NCBI GenBank assembly: GCA_003999685.1 | Contig: CP021232.1 | Span: 682,001 to 746,000 of the forward strand | Source of the DNA: Taiwanofungus camphoratus | Lineage: Eukaryota > Basidiomycota > Agaricomycetes > Polyporales > Taiwanofungaceae | Direction of reading: 5' to 3' | DNA length: 64,000 bases | Part shown: positions 24,245-35,473 of the stretch, in pieces | Numbering within the stretch: position 1 is the first letter of the stretch | How the letters are laid out: each line of letters opens with the position of its first letter | Notes under the pieces: model-generated | Told to the model about the DNA's origin: nothing | Seen by the model: the letters and a program-made list of their open reading frames with translations, nothing else | Databases searched by the model: none | Made by a program: the position numbers and the translations under genes

Positions 24245-25657
24245 ACCTAGCGAGCCCCCCTTGATTAAAAGTAGAGTAAGAATTATTGGAGGAGGGGGGA
24301 ATACAGGGACAAGCGGGGGCGTCAGAGCCGAAATGCCATTCTTTGAGCCTCTCCCCCCGGAGCACGGCGTCGTGGGCGAACAAACGCTGGACAGGATGTC
24401 GTGTTACAGATCCTGGACTTTTGCTACGTCCGTCACGTCGGAGCCGGATCACCATACTCAGCGGCCACGAGGCCGATTATTCCCCTTGCACTGATCGTTC
24501 TGGTTGGGCATCCACGAATCAGACCCTGACTGGTGCCTATAGTCCGACCCCCTTTTCTGTCACCGGAAGACACGCTGGTCCCTACCATGTCCAGGGATCC
24601 CCAACTTCGTGATAGAGGACGCGGGAGAAGAAGAATACATATTTGGTAGCCCATTGCCTTATCTGATCGTGTAGCCCTCGCTTGATCGTGTTCTCTAGTC
24701 TCCTCCGTCGCTACGCTGGGTGCGACCGTATTGAATACAGTAGTGCTGTCTTCAACTTGGTTTGCTTTCCGCGCATCTAAAGCTCAACCGCATTGTCATA
24801 GACACACAGTCAAGCCCCGCACGACGGGGAAAGCCGAGCGGCGACCTACCGACTCGGTAGTTGGCGGCATCAAAGAAACATTCACGGTTCTCGCTACAGC
24901 GACTTCTTCCTTGCCGTACCTTTCTAGCTCGCTGTGCACCTTGTACCTGGCCCATGTCCTGCCAGAAGAATCCCCCTCTCAGCTGCTTGCGTCCCAGCGG
25001 CCATCAGCGGCCGCTGGGCACCCCGAACTTGGTGTCAGCCTCAGTGTGTTCCAACGACCGCGAGGCGCAGTGGCTAGAATCCCACTCTGTACGTACATGA
25101 ACATTGTCTAGATGTCCGAGCGTTGGCGGGGCGTGTGCACTGGTCTGATCGATCTGCCTCTGAGATGAGCTTCGAATTCGCATGATCGACAGAGTCTGAG
25201 GCTCATCCTCCCGGCGGGGAACTCTACGGGCTCGCCCCCCGCGCCGCTGAGTTGTCTCCCCCTACTCACCGCGAGTCTTCGGTACGCAACGCATCTGTTA
25301 TCAAGACATATCGAACGACTTGTTTCGACTCGTGCCACTTACTGCTCATGGACAAGAACCATTGTCTGAGCTTCAAGTTTCCTTCGTTCTCGACGTCGAC
25401 GACCCCAGCTCTTCGTCCCTTGTCTGATACTCAGTCATCGTGCTACATCCAGCGACATGTTGCCCACAACAAGCAAGGCAATCAAACTCAAGATGCGCAC
25501 AACAGATCACGGAGTAATACGTATTGGCATTCATTATTGTACTAGTAAGTCATACACTGCATGTTCTTTGAATCATACACCGCGCGTCGCATGTTACACA
25601 TAAGTCACGAATAAACAACAACTGTCCATCATCGCCTCATCGCAACTCGCCCCGCGC
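24245..25657. other. Spacer between the two tandem Clp1-like genes
   Basis: Upstream region of copy A and downstream region of copy B. It contains a 10-bp GC-rich inverted repeat at 24993-25018. Several open frames of about 100 codons occur but none resembles a known protein. Confidence 0.45.
24993..25018. repeat. GC-rich 10-bp inverted repeat
   Basis: Arms cccagcggcc and ggccgctggg pair perfectly around the 6-nt loop atcagc. It would form a stable hairpin in RNA or be a symmetric protein-binding site. Confidence 0.55.
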
Positions 25658-26820
25658 CTACAAGTGTGCGTGCAGGGGCGGCGGGAGCGCCTGCCCCAAG
25701 CTCATGGACAGCGCGTTGATGTAGATGTCCCAGCAGACGTCCATCACCGCCCACAGGCCCTCGTCGTGGATGCCCAGCGCAACCACGTTCCGCCAGAGGC
25801 CGTTCACCCGCATCGCGAACGCGAGCAGCGCGTGCACCGTGTACGTCGTCGCCAGCTGGTGCGCCCAGCAGAGCAGCCGCTCGCGCCGGGTCTGGCCGGG
25901 CTGCGGCAGCGGCGGCACGCCGGGGATCAGCGTCGCGAGGAGCGGGACGGGGTGCTTCGTGTATAGGTACGCGGAGAGCGCGGGCCACGACTCGGCGTGC
26001 TGCAGGCGGAGGGACTGCACGGGGATGCGGATCTGCGAGCCGGGCTGGTCGGGCACGGCGGGGCGCGAGGGCGGCAGGCTGGGCAGGCTGGCGCAGTGCG
26101 CGGCGAGGACGATGCTGTGCACGGGGACGAGCGAGACGCGGTGGGTGGGCGCGTTGGGACGGAGCGCGTAGACGGCGAGCATGTGCGTGGGCATGCTGCT
26201 GGAGATGTCGTTCACGACGACGGAGAGCTCGCGGGGGAGGACGTGTGTGTTTTGCAGGGGTTCGGGGCGGGCGCCGGCGAGAACGCGGACCAGGCTATGA
26301 GGAGGAAGGTCAGTGTCCGAGTCCTGCGCGACAACGTGTGCAAGACTTACTCAGGCCCTGTAACCGCCAACGCGTCCCGAATATATTGGGGAGGAAGATC
26401 TGCCAACTCCTCGTCGATGGCAGCGATTGCTTCTCTCTGTACCTCCTGGTGGGGTGGCCGAGCCAAGGACCGCGGCAGCCATAAGGTTACGGTGGCCGCC
26501 TGGGCTGCAGCGGATGCCTGCGCATCGCTCATCTCGACGTCTGCTACAGGCGAGGGCGGAGGTGTGCTGAGGACGAATCTGATTTGTGGGGGCGGGGATC
26601 TGGTGAGGCTGCGGCGTTTGGCTTGTTCGACGGCGAAGCGGGACATGTGTGGGCCGCCTGTAATGCGTATGCGTCTGCGGCGAGCTGCTTCGCGGTAGCT
26701 GTTCGAAGCACTGGAGTGGGCTGTTTTCAATAGAGGGCTTTCGGGCTGCGCTGAGCGCGGAGGGGTGTTCTCGACGTTGGAGGACTTGCGGGCGAAGTAT
26801 CTGGTGGTGTGCGGGACCAT
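25658..26820 (-). CDS. Clp1-like protein, copy B
   Basis: Exon 1 is 26820-26351, the intron 26295-26350 (56 bp, phase 2) and exon 2 26294-25658, giving 368 residues from MVPHTTRYFARKSSNVENTP. The N-terminus is basic (EAARRRRIRITGG, SRFAVEQAKRRSLTRSPP), fitting a nuclear protein. The conserved core reads LADLPPQYIRDALAVTGPDL, MPTHMLAVYALRPNAPTHRV, PVHSIVLAAHCASLPSLPPS, YLYTKHPVPLLATLIP, and VNGLWRNVVALGIHDEGLWA followed by VMDVCWDIYINAL. These are typical of Clp1-like proteins of mushrooms. It sits on the same strand as copy A, 1.4 kb away, so a tandem duplication is likely. Exon 2 is strikingly GC-rich. The biological role of this paralogue is unknown. Confidence 0.85.
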
Positions 26821-29280
26821 CGTGTGAGAGTGTGAGGAGGGCGAATTTATACGTTTGCAGGGGCGGAGTCAATTTATAGGTGGCCAGTTAGACCCTGATG
26901 CGGACGAAAAGCTTGGAGACGCGAGTGCTATGGCCGTGGACTCTCGATCTGCCGCAGGAGGCCTCACTTATAACATCGCCCATTAAACGAGCACTCGTGA
27001 CAGAAGAAGCGTGACGGTTCAATCGCTTGCGTGACGCGATTGCTTTTTCGCCCGCTTTCGGTGCGCGTCTGCCTGCGTGATTGGTGGGCGTGTGTTTGGG
27101 TGGGTGGGCGTGCGTTTGCCTCCTCGACATCCCAGGCAACTCCCTGTGGGCCAGCGTGGGTCCGCAAGAGCAATCCATCATCCACCAAAGACCGTGGCCT
27201 GCAATCCGCAAAGCACGCTGGCAACGGGCAAGGGAATCCACGCAGCTTGTGGCCTCGCTCACGTTCCAGTTGATAGGGGCTCGTCGTGCACTCGACAATG
27301 GGCTCGCATAGTCTCCTGTGTTGTTAGGCGCAGCACTCCCACACGAGCGAGAATGGAAATTCGTGCTTGCTATGCGGTCATCCGGGCTCCCAAGCGGTCA
27401 ATTTGAAATCCATTTGCGCTTTGACTTTTGACTTTTGGTACGATTCTTCATTTTTGTGTTTTTTTTTTCCTATTCGACACATCGACCGTGGCTCGAACAG
27501 TGGGCTTTGACGATGGACAACAATGGCCGATCCTGACGGAGTCTCTCCATCCCTGAGTGATCATGTTCCGCCATCATTGTTTTGTTCTCCAACTCTCTTC
27601 TTCCGAGATCAGGCAGATAGTGGCTGCACATCGCTAGGCGGAAACCCCAAAAGCTATGTTCGGCCACCATCTGCCCAAGCTCTTCTGGAGACAGGGAGGC
27701 ACGTGACCGCTGAGCCCACTGTCCGAGCGACAGCACAGTCAGAGCTGGAGTCACTTACTGTGACCTACCTGATGCAGCTCCTCGGTATGGCAAGGCTCCA
27801 ATGTGGCCTGGCCGAAGAGACATGACGACATTGCCGAGAAATTCCTCGTGGGTTTCCCGGCTAGGACGGAGGACAATGCAATCCGAAGCGTGGCTGACTC
27901 GGTTTTAGCTCATATAAATACTCACTTACTTTAATAAGGACGTTGTCCTGGCCACACATTTTTGTGGCTGATGTTCCGCACCTACCTTGGAGCTCCCTTG
28001 GGTGTGGTGGAATTCCCGTTGTAACGATGTGAGGACTTGAAGTTGTAAGAGAGCGTGCTTGAGTAGAGCCATGATAAGAGTCTTGAAGATTACTACAGAC
28101 ATTATGCAGTCCCTGGGTCCGGCTTGAAGTCGACATGTCCTGAATGTTCATGGGTCAGCAGGATGCAACTGACCTTTTTGTTGCCTTCATTGCTTCATGT
28201 CAGATGTGTATTGACACATAGATGAATAGAACATGCAGGAGCTTTGATGTATCATGAGGAGTATTCTGTATAGCCAGGATGGGTTGTTCTTCAGTTGCAT
28301 GGCTTGGTCATGATCTCCCCCTGCACCCATTGCAATGATCAAAGGTCATGAAACCATTATTGCTGCATTGGCCACCCAGTATGTTCTCGTGTTGAGGAGG
28401 ATTGGTATGTCCGACTCTTCAGTCGAGCTTCTATATTTGCACAATGCACTTCCTCTCGAGACTGGTCCATCGTTCTCATGTTCACACCGGGCCGGGCTGT
28501 GCTTACCGTTTAGCCTATTGTTTGATGTGTGATATTCCACTGCCAACGCGATCGTTGTAAGAAACGATCACTTCTCCTTTGAGGTGTGTGCAAGCTTGAT
28601 ATACAGTTACTGGTTCTTCGACATCTTCGTAGCATTTCAGTATCTTGAATGAGGTGTGGCATCCGCTGGCGCCCAACCTGGAGAATATGCAAACTGAAAT
28701 ATAAGTAACCGGTATGACGTCGTAGCACCAGGAAGGGATCCAGTCATGCATTGAACGTCGCAAAGTTAAATGGTTGACCAAGCATCGACCACCTCTGCCG
28801 ATATCGACGTCTGTTCGTTCAGGGGTTGCTCTTGTTTCGTGCTCTTGTTTCGCAAGTATTGAGGCGCGAGCTTGTTACTGCCACCTACCTTACTGTATCA
28901 TCTTCATTGGCAGTACTACCTCTTGATTATTGTCAAGTGTTCCATGGCGGCATCGGTCCGACTTGGACACGAAACGTGGTCTTGAAGACATAGATGTGGC
29001 ACATCCCGCGAACGAATAGTAGAAAGGAAAACGCGCACCGACATGGCCGCGTCATGCAGCGAATCTGTAGAGTATAATGTAGGGGATCAGTATCGAGAAT
29101 GTGTTTGCATTGCTCCAGGTCTTCGGCGTGCTGTGGAACGCGTCTATGCTTGGCCCGACTGTCGGTGTGCCTACAACAAAAATTGACATGGAGCAGAGAT
29201 AGTCAGGATATATCCGCCGCCTGGCATGATGGTGATGTTCGCAGATGGTTCAGGCGGCGGTCGCAGGGGCCCAATGCTAC

Positions 29281-29835
29281 TTAGCCGCACACACTCGGTG
29301 CACTCGAATGTGTGCGGCTAGGCCAATGGGCCGTCGTTCTACCAGACTGCGGCTTGACGCGGATTTCCATGGGTGAGGCTTTATTCAACAATCGCTTCGG
29401 GCCGAAGAGCATTTTGCTGTGCGCGTTGTAGGATCGATGAAGAATGAAGGGCTCCGCGTCCTGGTCCTGAATAAGGAGAGGAACTGGGTAGTCATGGACG
29501 TATGGTGTGTTCCTTTGATGACCTCGCCCGAGAATAAGTCGATACGCCGAGTCTAATTCTTCAGCCCCGGTCCATCGACAGAGGTTTAACGGGCCACTGT
29601 CCACGGAACGACGCAAGGCCCAGGTAATCATAGCTAACTGATCCCGGTGTTGATGTTCAAATAATGGCACGGTCGAATCCCCGCCGAAGACGTCCTCATT
29701 TTGTATACGTCTGAAGAAAGGGATAGTGGCGCAGTTGCCGCTGTTGACTAGGCAGGAGGGGACAGGGTCGTTTGATAATATAAGGGTCGTCGGGCCTTTG
29801 ATAATATAAAGGCCGTGGCTACTTGCGACGCACAT
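29281..29835 (-). CDS. Orphan open reading frame, unknown
   Basis: 184 codons with no family I recognise. It includes VPSCLVNSGNCATIPFFRRI, VPLFEHQHRDQLAMITWALR and VHDYPVPLLIQDQDAEPFIL. Composition is ordinary, without low-complexity runs, membrane spans or a clear signal peptide. It could be an exon of a larger gene reaching towards 29990. A 12-bp perfect inverted repeat overlaps the stop. Length alone is weak evidence in a window of this size. Confidence 0.3.
   Translation of the reverse strand: MCVASSHGLYIIKGPTTLILSNDPVPSCLVNSGNCATIPFFRRIQNEDVFGGDSTVPLFEHQHRDQLAMITWALRRSVDSGPLNLCRWTGAEELDSAYRLILGRGHQRNTPYVHDYPVPLLIQDQDAEPFILHRSYNAHSKMLFGPKRLLNKASPMEIRVKPQSGRTTAHWPSRTHSSAPSVCG
29282..29320. 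repeat. Perfect 12-bp inverted repeat
   Basis: Arms tagccgcacaca (29282-29293) and tgtgtgcggcta (29309-29320) around a 15-nt loop. It overlaps the stop codon of the orphan frame. It could be an RNA hairpin, a binding site or a remnant of a small inverted-repeat element; no target-site duplication was evident. Confidence 0.6.
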
Positions 29836-31540
29836 CGGCCAGGCGACGGACTGAATATGAAGACGATAGGATATCTCTCATATGACCGCTGTTCGTTGTA
29901 TTTTCTCAGTGGCCGATATTGAAAGGGTGAACCGGGGCTGCTGCGACTGAGAGGCATTACCGCGAGCATGTGAGCAGCATAGGTCACAAGCAACAGACAT
30001 CTAGGCGTGTGGTTGAAAGGCGGTAGAGTAGAAGGGCAACTAGGGTGGGCGGTATGAAGGTGTTGAAAAATAGGTGCAGGCTGTTGGACGATGTCCTAAG
30101 GATGTGGGTTGGCCGGTGGCCGCTGCCTTTGTCTTGTGGGTCGCGTGCTACGAGAGGGTGGCTGGCCGGAGGAGGCGACAAAGAGAGCTCGACTGCGTTG
30201 AGTGTTCGACCGTTAAAATATGCTGAATATCAAGGACGTCGACACCGTTCGCCACAATGGTTTGATATCTGGGTCGGCGACGTCTTTTGGGTGGGTGGTT
30301 CGAACGACTGTTGGCGGTCCCGGTAGGGAGAAAGTCGGCTGGATGGTTGGATGCGACCGAATGGCGTTGGAGAGTAGGGTGGCGTTCTGTGTGTCTGTTG
30401 TACTAGTCGTAGGCGTCGTAGATAGGTTTCTAGGCGTAGGACCCTTTGTGGTTGAGTGAGGAGTTGGCGGGAGGTCTGTCGAGTGGCGCAAGGGGTGGCT
30501 GGCGCGTGAGCGGAGACTGGGTGCCGTAGCGCGCACAGCCTCATCTACTCCCACCATGAATGTGGCCTGCAGCGGATCTCGTGGATGCATCGAGCGAAAA
30601 AAACGGCCCGGCATGGAGGCGTAGAGGAAGGATTTAAGTAGGATAGGGTCACGGTGAAATGGGTGTAGCTGGTGCAGGTATAATAAAAATTCACATAGAA
30701 CTGAAACATCAATGTAGGCAGTGACCAGAAGCTAAATACAAGGAGGGGCATTGGAGGGGCGTTGTTCGCGGCAGAAAGAGAAGGAACAAGCGGCTCTGAT
30801 CCTTAAGTAGGAAACCTGATACAGAGAGGAACAAACATGACCAACACGGTCAAAGAAACCTGCACATAAAACTCCGCACGCGAGCCTTGCGGAACTTGGG
30901 TCAACCCCAATTCTAGGCATAGCCACAACAACAGAAGACTTACCGAACCTGCTTATTTTGGATTGGACCTTACGGTCAGAAAAAAAGTTTATCCTTAAAA
31001 AGAACAAGTGAGTAGCCCTCATCCCAATGTCAGTGTTTTGACAACTTCGAACACTTTGACCGTGCTATTAGTTCCGCTGCCGGTGCATGGAGCGCTTGGT
31101 GACAATACTTAGTCCCTCGCCCAGACGACGATTACCCCATGCTCTTTTGTGAAAGTCCTTGGAGGGGATACTTTGGCTAAATGAGTCTATCTCGACGGTT
31201 CAAACATTGGACATGGATTACTAGCCAATTCTCCAGACCAGGTCCGAGCAAAAGATACACGGCAGCATTCTAATTGTTCGAGCGCCCATGGCTTCTACCG
31301 CCGTCCACGTGCCAGCACACAGCCTGAGGAGATGCGGTCACATGATACTTCGTTGTCTGGTTGCACGCGCGTTGACTCCGTAAACTGAACCACCATCACC
31401 TTTTCCTCTCGGTGCTCCATTATTCCTTCGGGATTACAAGAGACAACAATCAAGACTGATTCAACTATTACTCCTCAGACCTAACCCTAGCACTAGTGTT
31501 TGAGACTAGTCCCAGTGTCAGTGTTCAACCCGAACTCGCA

Positions 31541-34500
31541 ATGTCGACTACGACGCAGATCTTGTTTAATTCTCCCGCACTGCATTCCCTTAAACGTGAG
31601 CAACTTGTCAAACTATGCAAGATCCACTCGATCAAAGCCACGGGCAAGAACGCGGAGCTGATCGAGCGCCTCAAGCAGCGCGCGCAGGAAGTACCACAAA
31701 ATGGGTTAACGAATACGAGTAATATCGATGAGAAGGATCTACTTTCAGATACCTGTGGAAGTGATGAAGATGCCAATCCTGCTGTCAACGCCTCAAGCTT
31801 AAATTTACCCAGACCTAGCGAACAATGGGAGATCGTCATGGAAGACATAGAGGAGGTTGTAGAGAGCTCGTCGATGGGCACCTCGTCATCCAAAGGGACT
31901 TTTCGAAATGCTAGTGGTTTCACTGGGGAGTTTGGGACTGGAAATTCGAAGAGTGAGTACACTCGATTGTTGATTTTACTTCAAACGAATATTATTAGTG
32001 TTATCAAAAACGTTGTGCGTTCTACAGCTCTGGATGAACGCTGGTCGAGCTATTTCTCGGAACTTGTGCTACAATGCTTGATAAGGGAGGTTCTGTCTCC
32101 CATTAGGCTGGAGCTTGCCTGTTAATCAGGCTGCGGGGAGCTCAGATATTCATACAAGACCCGCGTTGGTCTTCAGGGACTTGTTTCATGCAAAATATCT
32201 TCCTCTAGCCATCCTCTGCTTTCAGCACCAGTCTCGTAGAGGTTTGGTAAGTCTCCATGATCAGACAGATGGAGTCGGTCCTTGATCTTTCGACATTCAT
32301 GGTTGAATCTGAGACTCGTCGAGGTGGCACACACCCAATGTCGCTTGAAACGCTAGCATGCCCGAAGAGTTGATTGCATGCGTATCATCCGGACAGAGTA
32401 CTGCAGTCATATTTTGTATATTTTGTCATGCAGATGAATACGAATGGCCTGAAGCGATAGTGTAACGAATGTGAATCTGGTTATATTGTACTGACTGCCT
32501 TTCAATTTTACTCAGCCTCGACTGTAAGCTCATCAATTAAGGCTCTAGCAACTTCACTTGGGACTAAACGTGCCAATTCTGGCAAACCTGATGCAAGTTC
32601 GAGGAACGTCCGTTCCTCGGCCCTCATGCCTTCTGCATCGTATACCAATAAATCAGAAGCTGGCGAATTGACCGCAAACGCAGTGCCATACTCCTCTCTG
32701 CCACCCTCCAATTCTCTCCCGCAGACAGACCACTTCACACTTACCACTCCGGATTCGTCTACATTTCTGGGCATCGCGGAAGACGACACTTCGATGTCTG
32801 CGCCTGTGCCAGGAAGTCCATCACGTCCGGGAGCACCTGCTCCTGCGGATGGGCGCCTGAGTATGGGCGCAGGACTGACAACTACTGTACGCCTCATCTC
32901 GGCGACGTCGCAAAATTTGGCCATGCCATCTCCGCCCCGCCTTGCGCCCTTCCAGACAACATTCGACCTCGAGATGGGTTCTCCAGGAGGGATTCATATG
33001 TCGGGGCATGATGTCAGCGTCTGGCCTTCCTCGCCGGGTAATATGGAAGAAAGGCTGTATCCTGCTATTCCCTTGGAGGATCTCTTTCAGTCAGCGGAAG
33101 ACGACAATGTGGGAATGCCAGGCGGACTCTCCAAAAAATCTGTAGTAGCACCGCAGGCAACACCGGTGAAGGTCACCGAGCAACAGGCCGGAGTGACCCC
33201 CAAGTTCAAGCCAATTGAAGCTTTGGACATGTTTTCCCCCATGCCTCCGAAACCCGAAAGCGCACAGCGCCTTTCTATGCCACGTAACGAGCCTTTTCTT
33301 TTCGGCTCGCCGCTTCCGCAGCACAACCTCTCCAATAAGGATTTCGGTCAGGCTGCTGCGTCCGTGCTCGAAGAGATGAACAAGCGTCTCGCTGAAGCGG
33401 GAGTGCAGAAAGTGGACAAGGGGCTGCAAGGCAAGGCTACGGGAGAGGGTTATGTGTTCGGTAATCACGTTGGCGCTGTGGACGGCAGGGCCCATTCACG
33501 AGCCGAGAGTCCGGACAGGTTCGCCAAAGTGCATGAAAATGCGTTCAGCAAGATGGACTCTATTACTACACATTATGCGGCACGACGCGGTATGCAGACC
33601 ACCTCGAGGCAGGCGCCTGGTTCAAAGAAGCGGAAGTCCGATGTGCTGGGTGTTGGGTCTGTACCAGTAGCGAAGAGAAAGAGTAGCGCTGCAGGTGCAC
33701 GCGTAATCAGCACCGGTGTGAGGAAAAAGATGGGAATTCCGGGAGCTTTCGGAGACGGAGATGACGACGAGAATGATGACGAAGAAGACCCTGGGGAACG
33801 GAGGTCATCGAAGAGAATCCGTGTCGCGGATGAGGAGGATGTTCACCAGGGGAAGAGGGTCTCTATCGCACCACCTCTTCGTATTGAAGGTGAGCTTGAT
33901 GAGGGAGAGATGAAAAAGAAGAAAGAGAGGGAGGCGATTCGAAGAAAGTTAGACGCCAATAAAGCCAGGAGAAGAAGTAGCAGGGGCAGAGTCAGCGTGG
34001 GGGCCAAAGGTGCTATAGGTCCCGGTAGGTCATGCCACTCACAATCTACAGGATTCATACATAATGGTTTTTACTTACCTGCATCTGCTGATAGGAAAGG
34101 GAAAAGCGTCTCGTTTCGGATTCTTTTCTTCTGCTAAATCCATCGTTCGCAATGTCTGGAACATGGGCACTGGATCGTCTAGCGGCGCTAAATCTAAGGC
34201 TTCATCGAATTCCAGCATACCAGTTGTCAAGACTCCACAGGCTACCAAGGCCGTAGCCGAGGATAGCGCATCCACTGCGTTCCCTGCAAGGAAGCCTTCA
34301 GAAGTCAGCGGGAACGCCGCGGCGAAGAGTACAAATATGGCGACTCGGATTCCGTCAGGCGGTCCATCCTCCAGCAGTCTGCTAAAACCGTCCGCCTCAG
34401 TGATCGCAAAAGCTGATGGCACACTGATGTCAACAAGGTCAACTGTTTCGCGTTCTCGGTCTCCAATTCCTTCATTTGCCGCTCAATCGCACGGCCCCAG

Positions 34501-35473
34501 CTCCTCTGTATCCTCTAGAAACGGTAGTCTCATTGGTACTGCCAATTCAAGAATTGGGCCTTCCGTCGGAACGGGAACGGCAGGGTTACGGGTGAACTCC
34601 CGGAACAGCTCCATTGCAGGTGCCTCTTCTATGGGAACTAGGAGCAGCCTTACCTCTGGCCCGCGTACAGCAGTGTCATCGATCGGAACGAGGCGGAGTA
34701 TGGCGAGCACTCTTGCTACGGGCTCTTCAACCTCGAAAGCTTCAATTAGTAGCGCGCAGGCGGCGAGGGATGGCGCCAACGGGCAAAGTGTGAGAAAGAG
34801 GACATCCTCTTTGATGGCGCCGACAGCAAGCTCATTGGCCAAGACGCAAAGCGCTGTGCGTCCATCTGGAGGGAGGTCCTCAGGTCTACCAGTCGTTACT
34901 GAGAATCCGAGGGTTGCACGTGCGGGCAAAACTCCTACCAAGATACCAATAGTATCGAAGACTGCGCTAGGTGCCATCACGAATAGCCCTCAATCTCCGC
35001 GACCGGGCAAGATCTTCAATCAACCGCTGACAGTATCCACATTCTCCAGTCCGACGTCTGTTCCAACTCCCAAACAAAATCCTTCTTTCACTGCGGCCGC
35101 CACCACGATGCTGGGCACACCGTCTGGGATTCCAAAACTATCCGTCCCACCGAAACCAAAAGCACTAATTGCTCGCAAACCACGCATATCTCGTTCACGC
35201 GTTATTGCGAAGCTTGGGGCCCAGCGCGCGGCCACACAGTCATCTGCTAGTGCCAGTGGGCCGTCCACACGAATTCGGTCCAGTATGGGTTCCAGGAAAT
35301 CGTTTGGTGGAGTAAAGGCTGGTAGGTCAAGCGCTGGTGCCGATGCGATGAGGAGCGCTGTAAAGAAAAGGGCAAGACAGAGTGAATATGCAAGGAGACA
35401 AAGCCATGTTGTTGGTACAGTGCGAGAAGGCGGTCAAGAATCCGGTGACGCTACGATGGACATTGATGATTGA
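31541..35473 (+). CDS. SAP-domain protein, Ser-rich, probably chromatin-bound
   Basis: Exons 31541-31952, 32516-34024 and 34095-35473 total 3,300 bp exactly in phase, giving 1,099 residues. Residues 15-50 form a SAP domain (LHSLKREQLVKLCKIHSIKA, then TGKNAELIERLKQ), a DNA- and chromatin-binding helix pair. The rest is low complexity: an acidic patch (GDGDDDENDDEEDPGERRSS), a charged helix (EGEMKKKKEREAIRRKLDAN then KARRRSSRGR), and a long Ser/Thr-rich tail with many SxIGTR-like units ending GDATMDIDD. Several KKRK/KRKS clusters suggest nuclear entry. The first intron is 563 bp, far longer than its neighbours. No precise function can be given; proteins of this layout in mushrooms are uncharacterised. 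Confidence 0.8.

Larger units (their letters stand above)
26821..31540. other. Gene-poor 4.7-kb stretch
   Basis: No known family was recognised. It holds the promoter side of copy B, a poly-T run near 27460, an orphan 184-codon frame at 29281-29835 with a perfect hairpin at its end, and minus-strand open frames at 30614-30213 and 30181-29984. The last encodes a hydrophobic FFNTFIPPTLVALLLYRL near its end. The 5' UTR of the SAP gene lies at the right edge. Confidence 0.45.

Noticed and set aside
29930-29993. AAHMLAVMPLS as a fourth Clp1-like relic
   Set aside because: Only a few residues match the THMLAV block of copy B; neither the GLWRNV nor the PVHxxVLAAHC block is nearby.
30290-30310. GGTTCGAAC-like motif suggesting a tRNA T-loop
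   Set aside because: No acceptor stem, D-loop or anticodon arm could be folded around it.
30213-30614. 133-codon minus-strand frame rich in Thr/Pro
   Set aside because: Low-complexity composition, no domain, and no convincing splice to a larger protein; hydrophobic text downstream is in a different frame.
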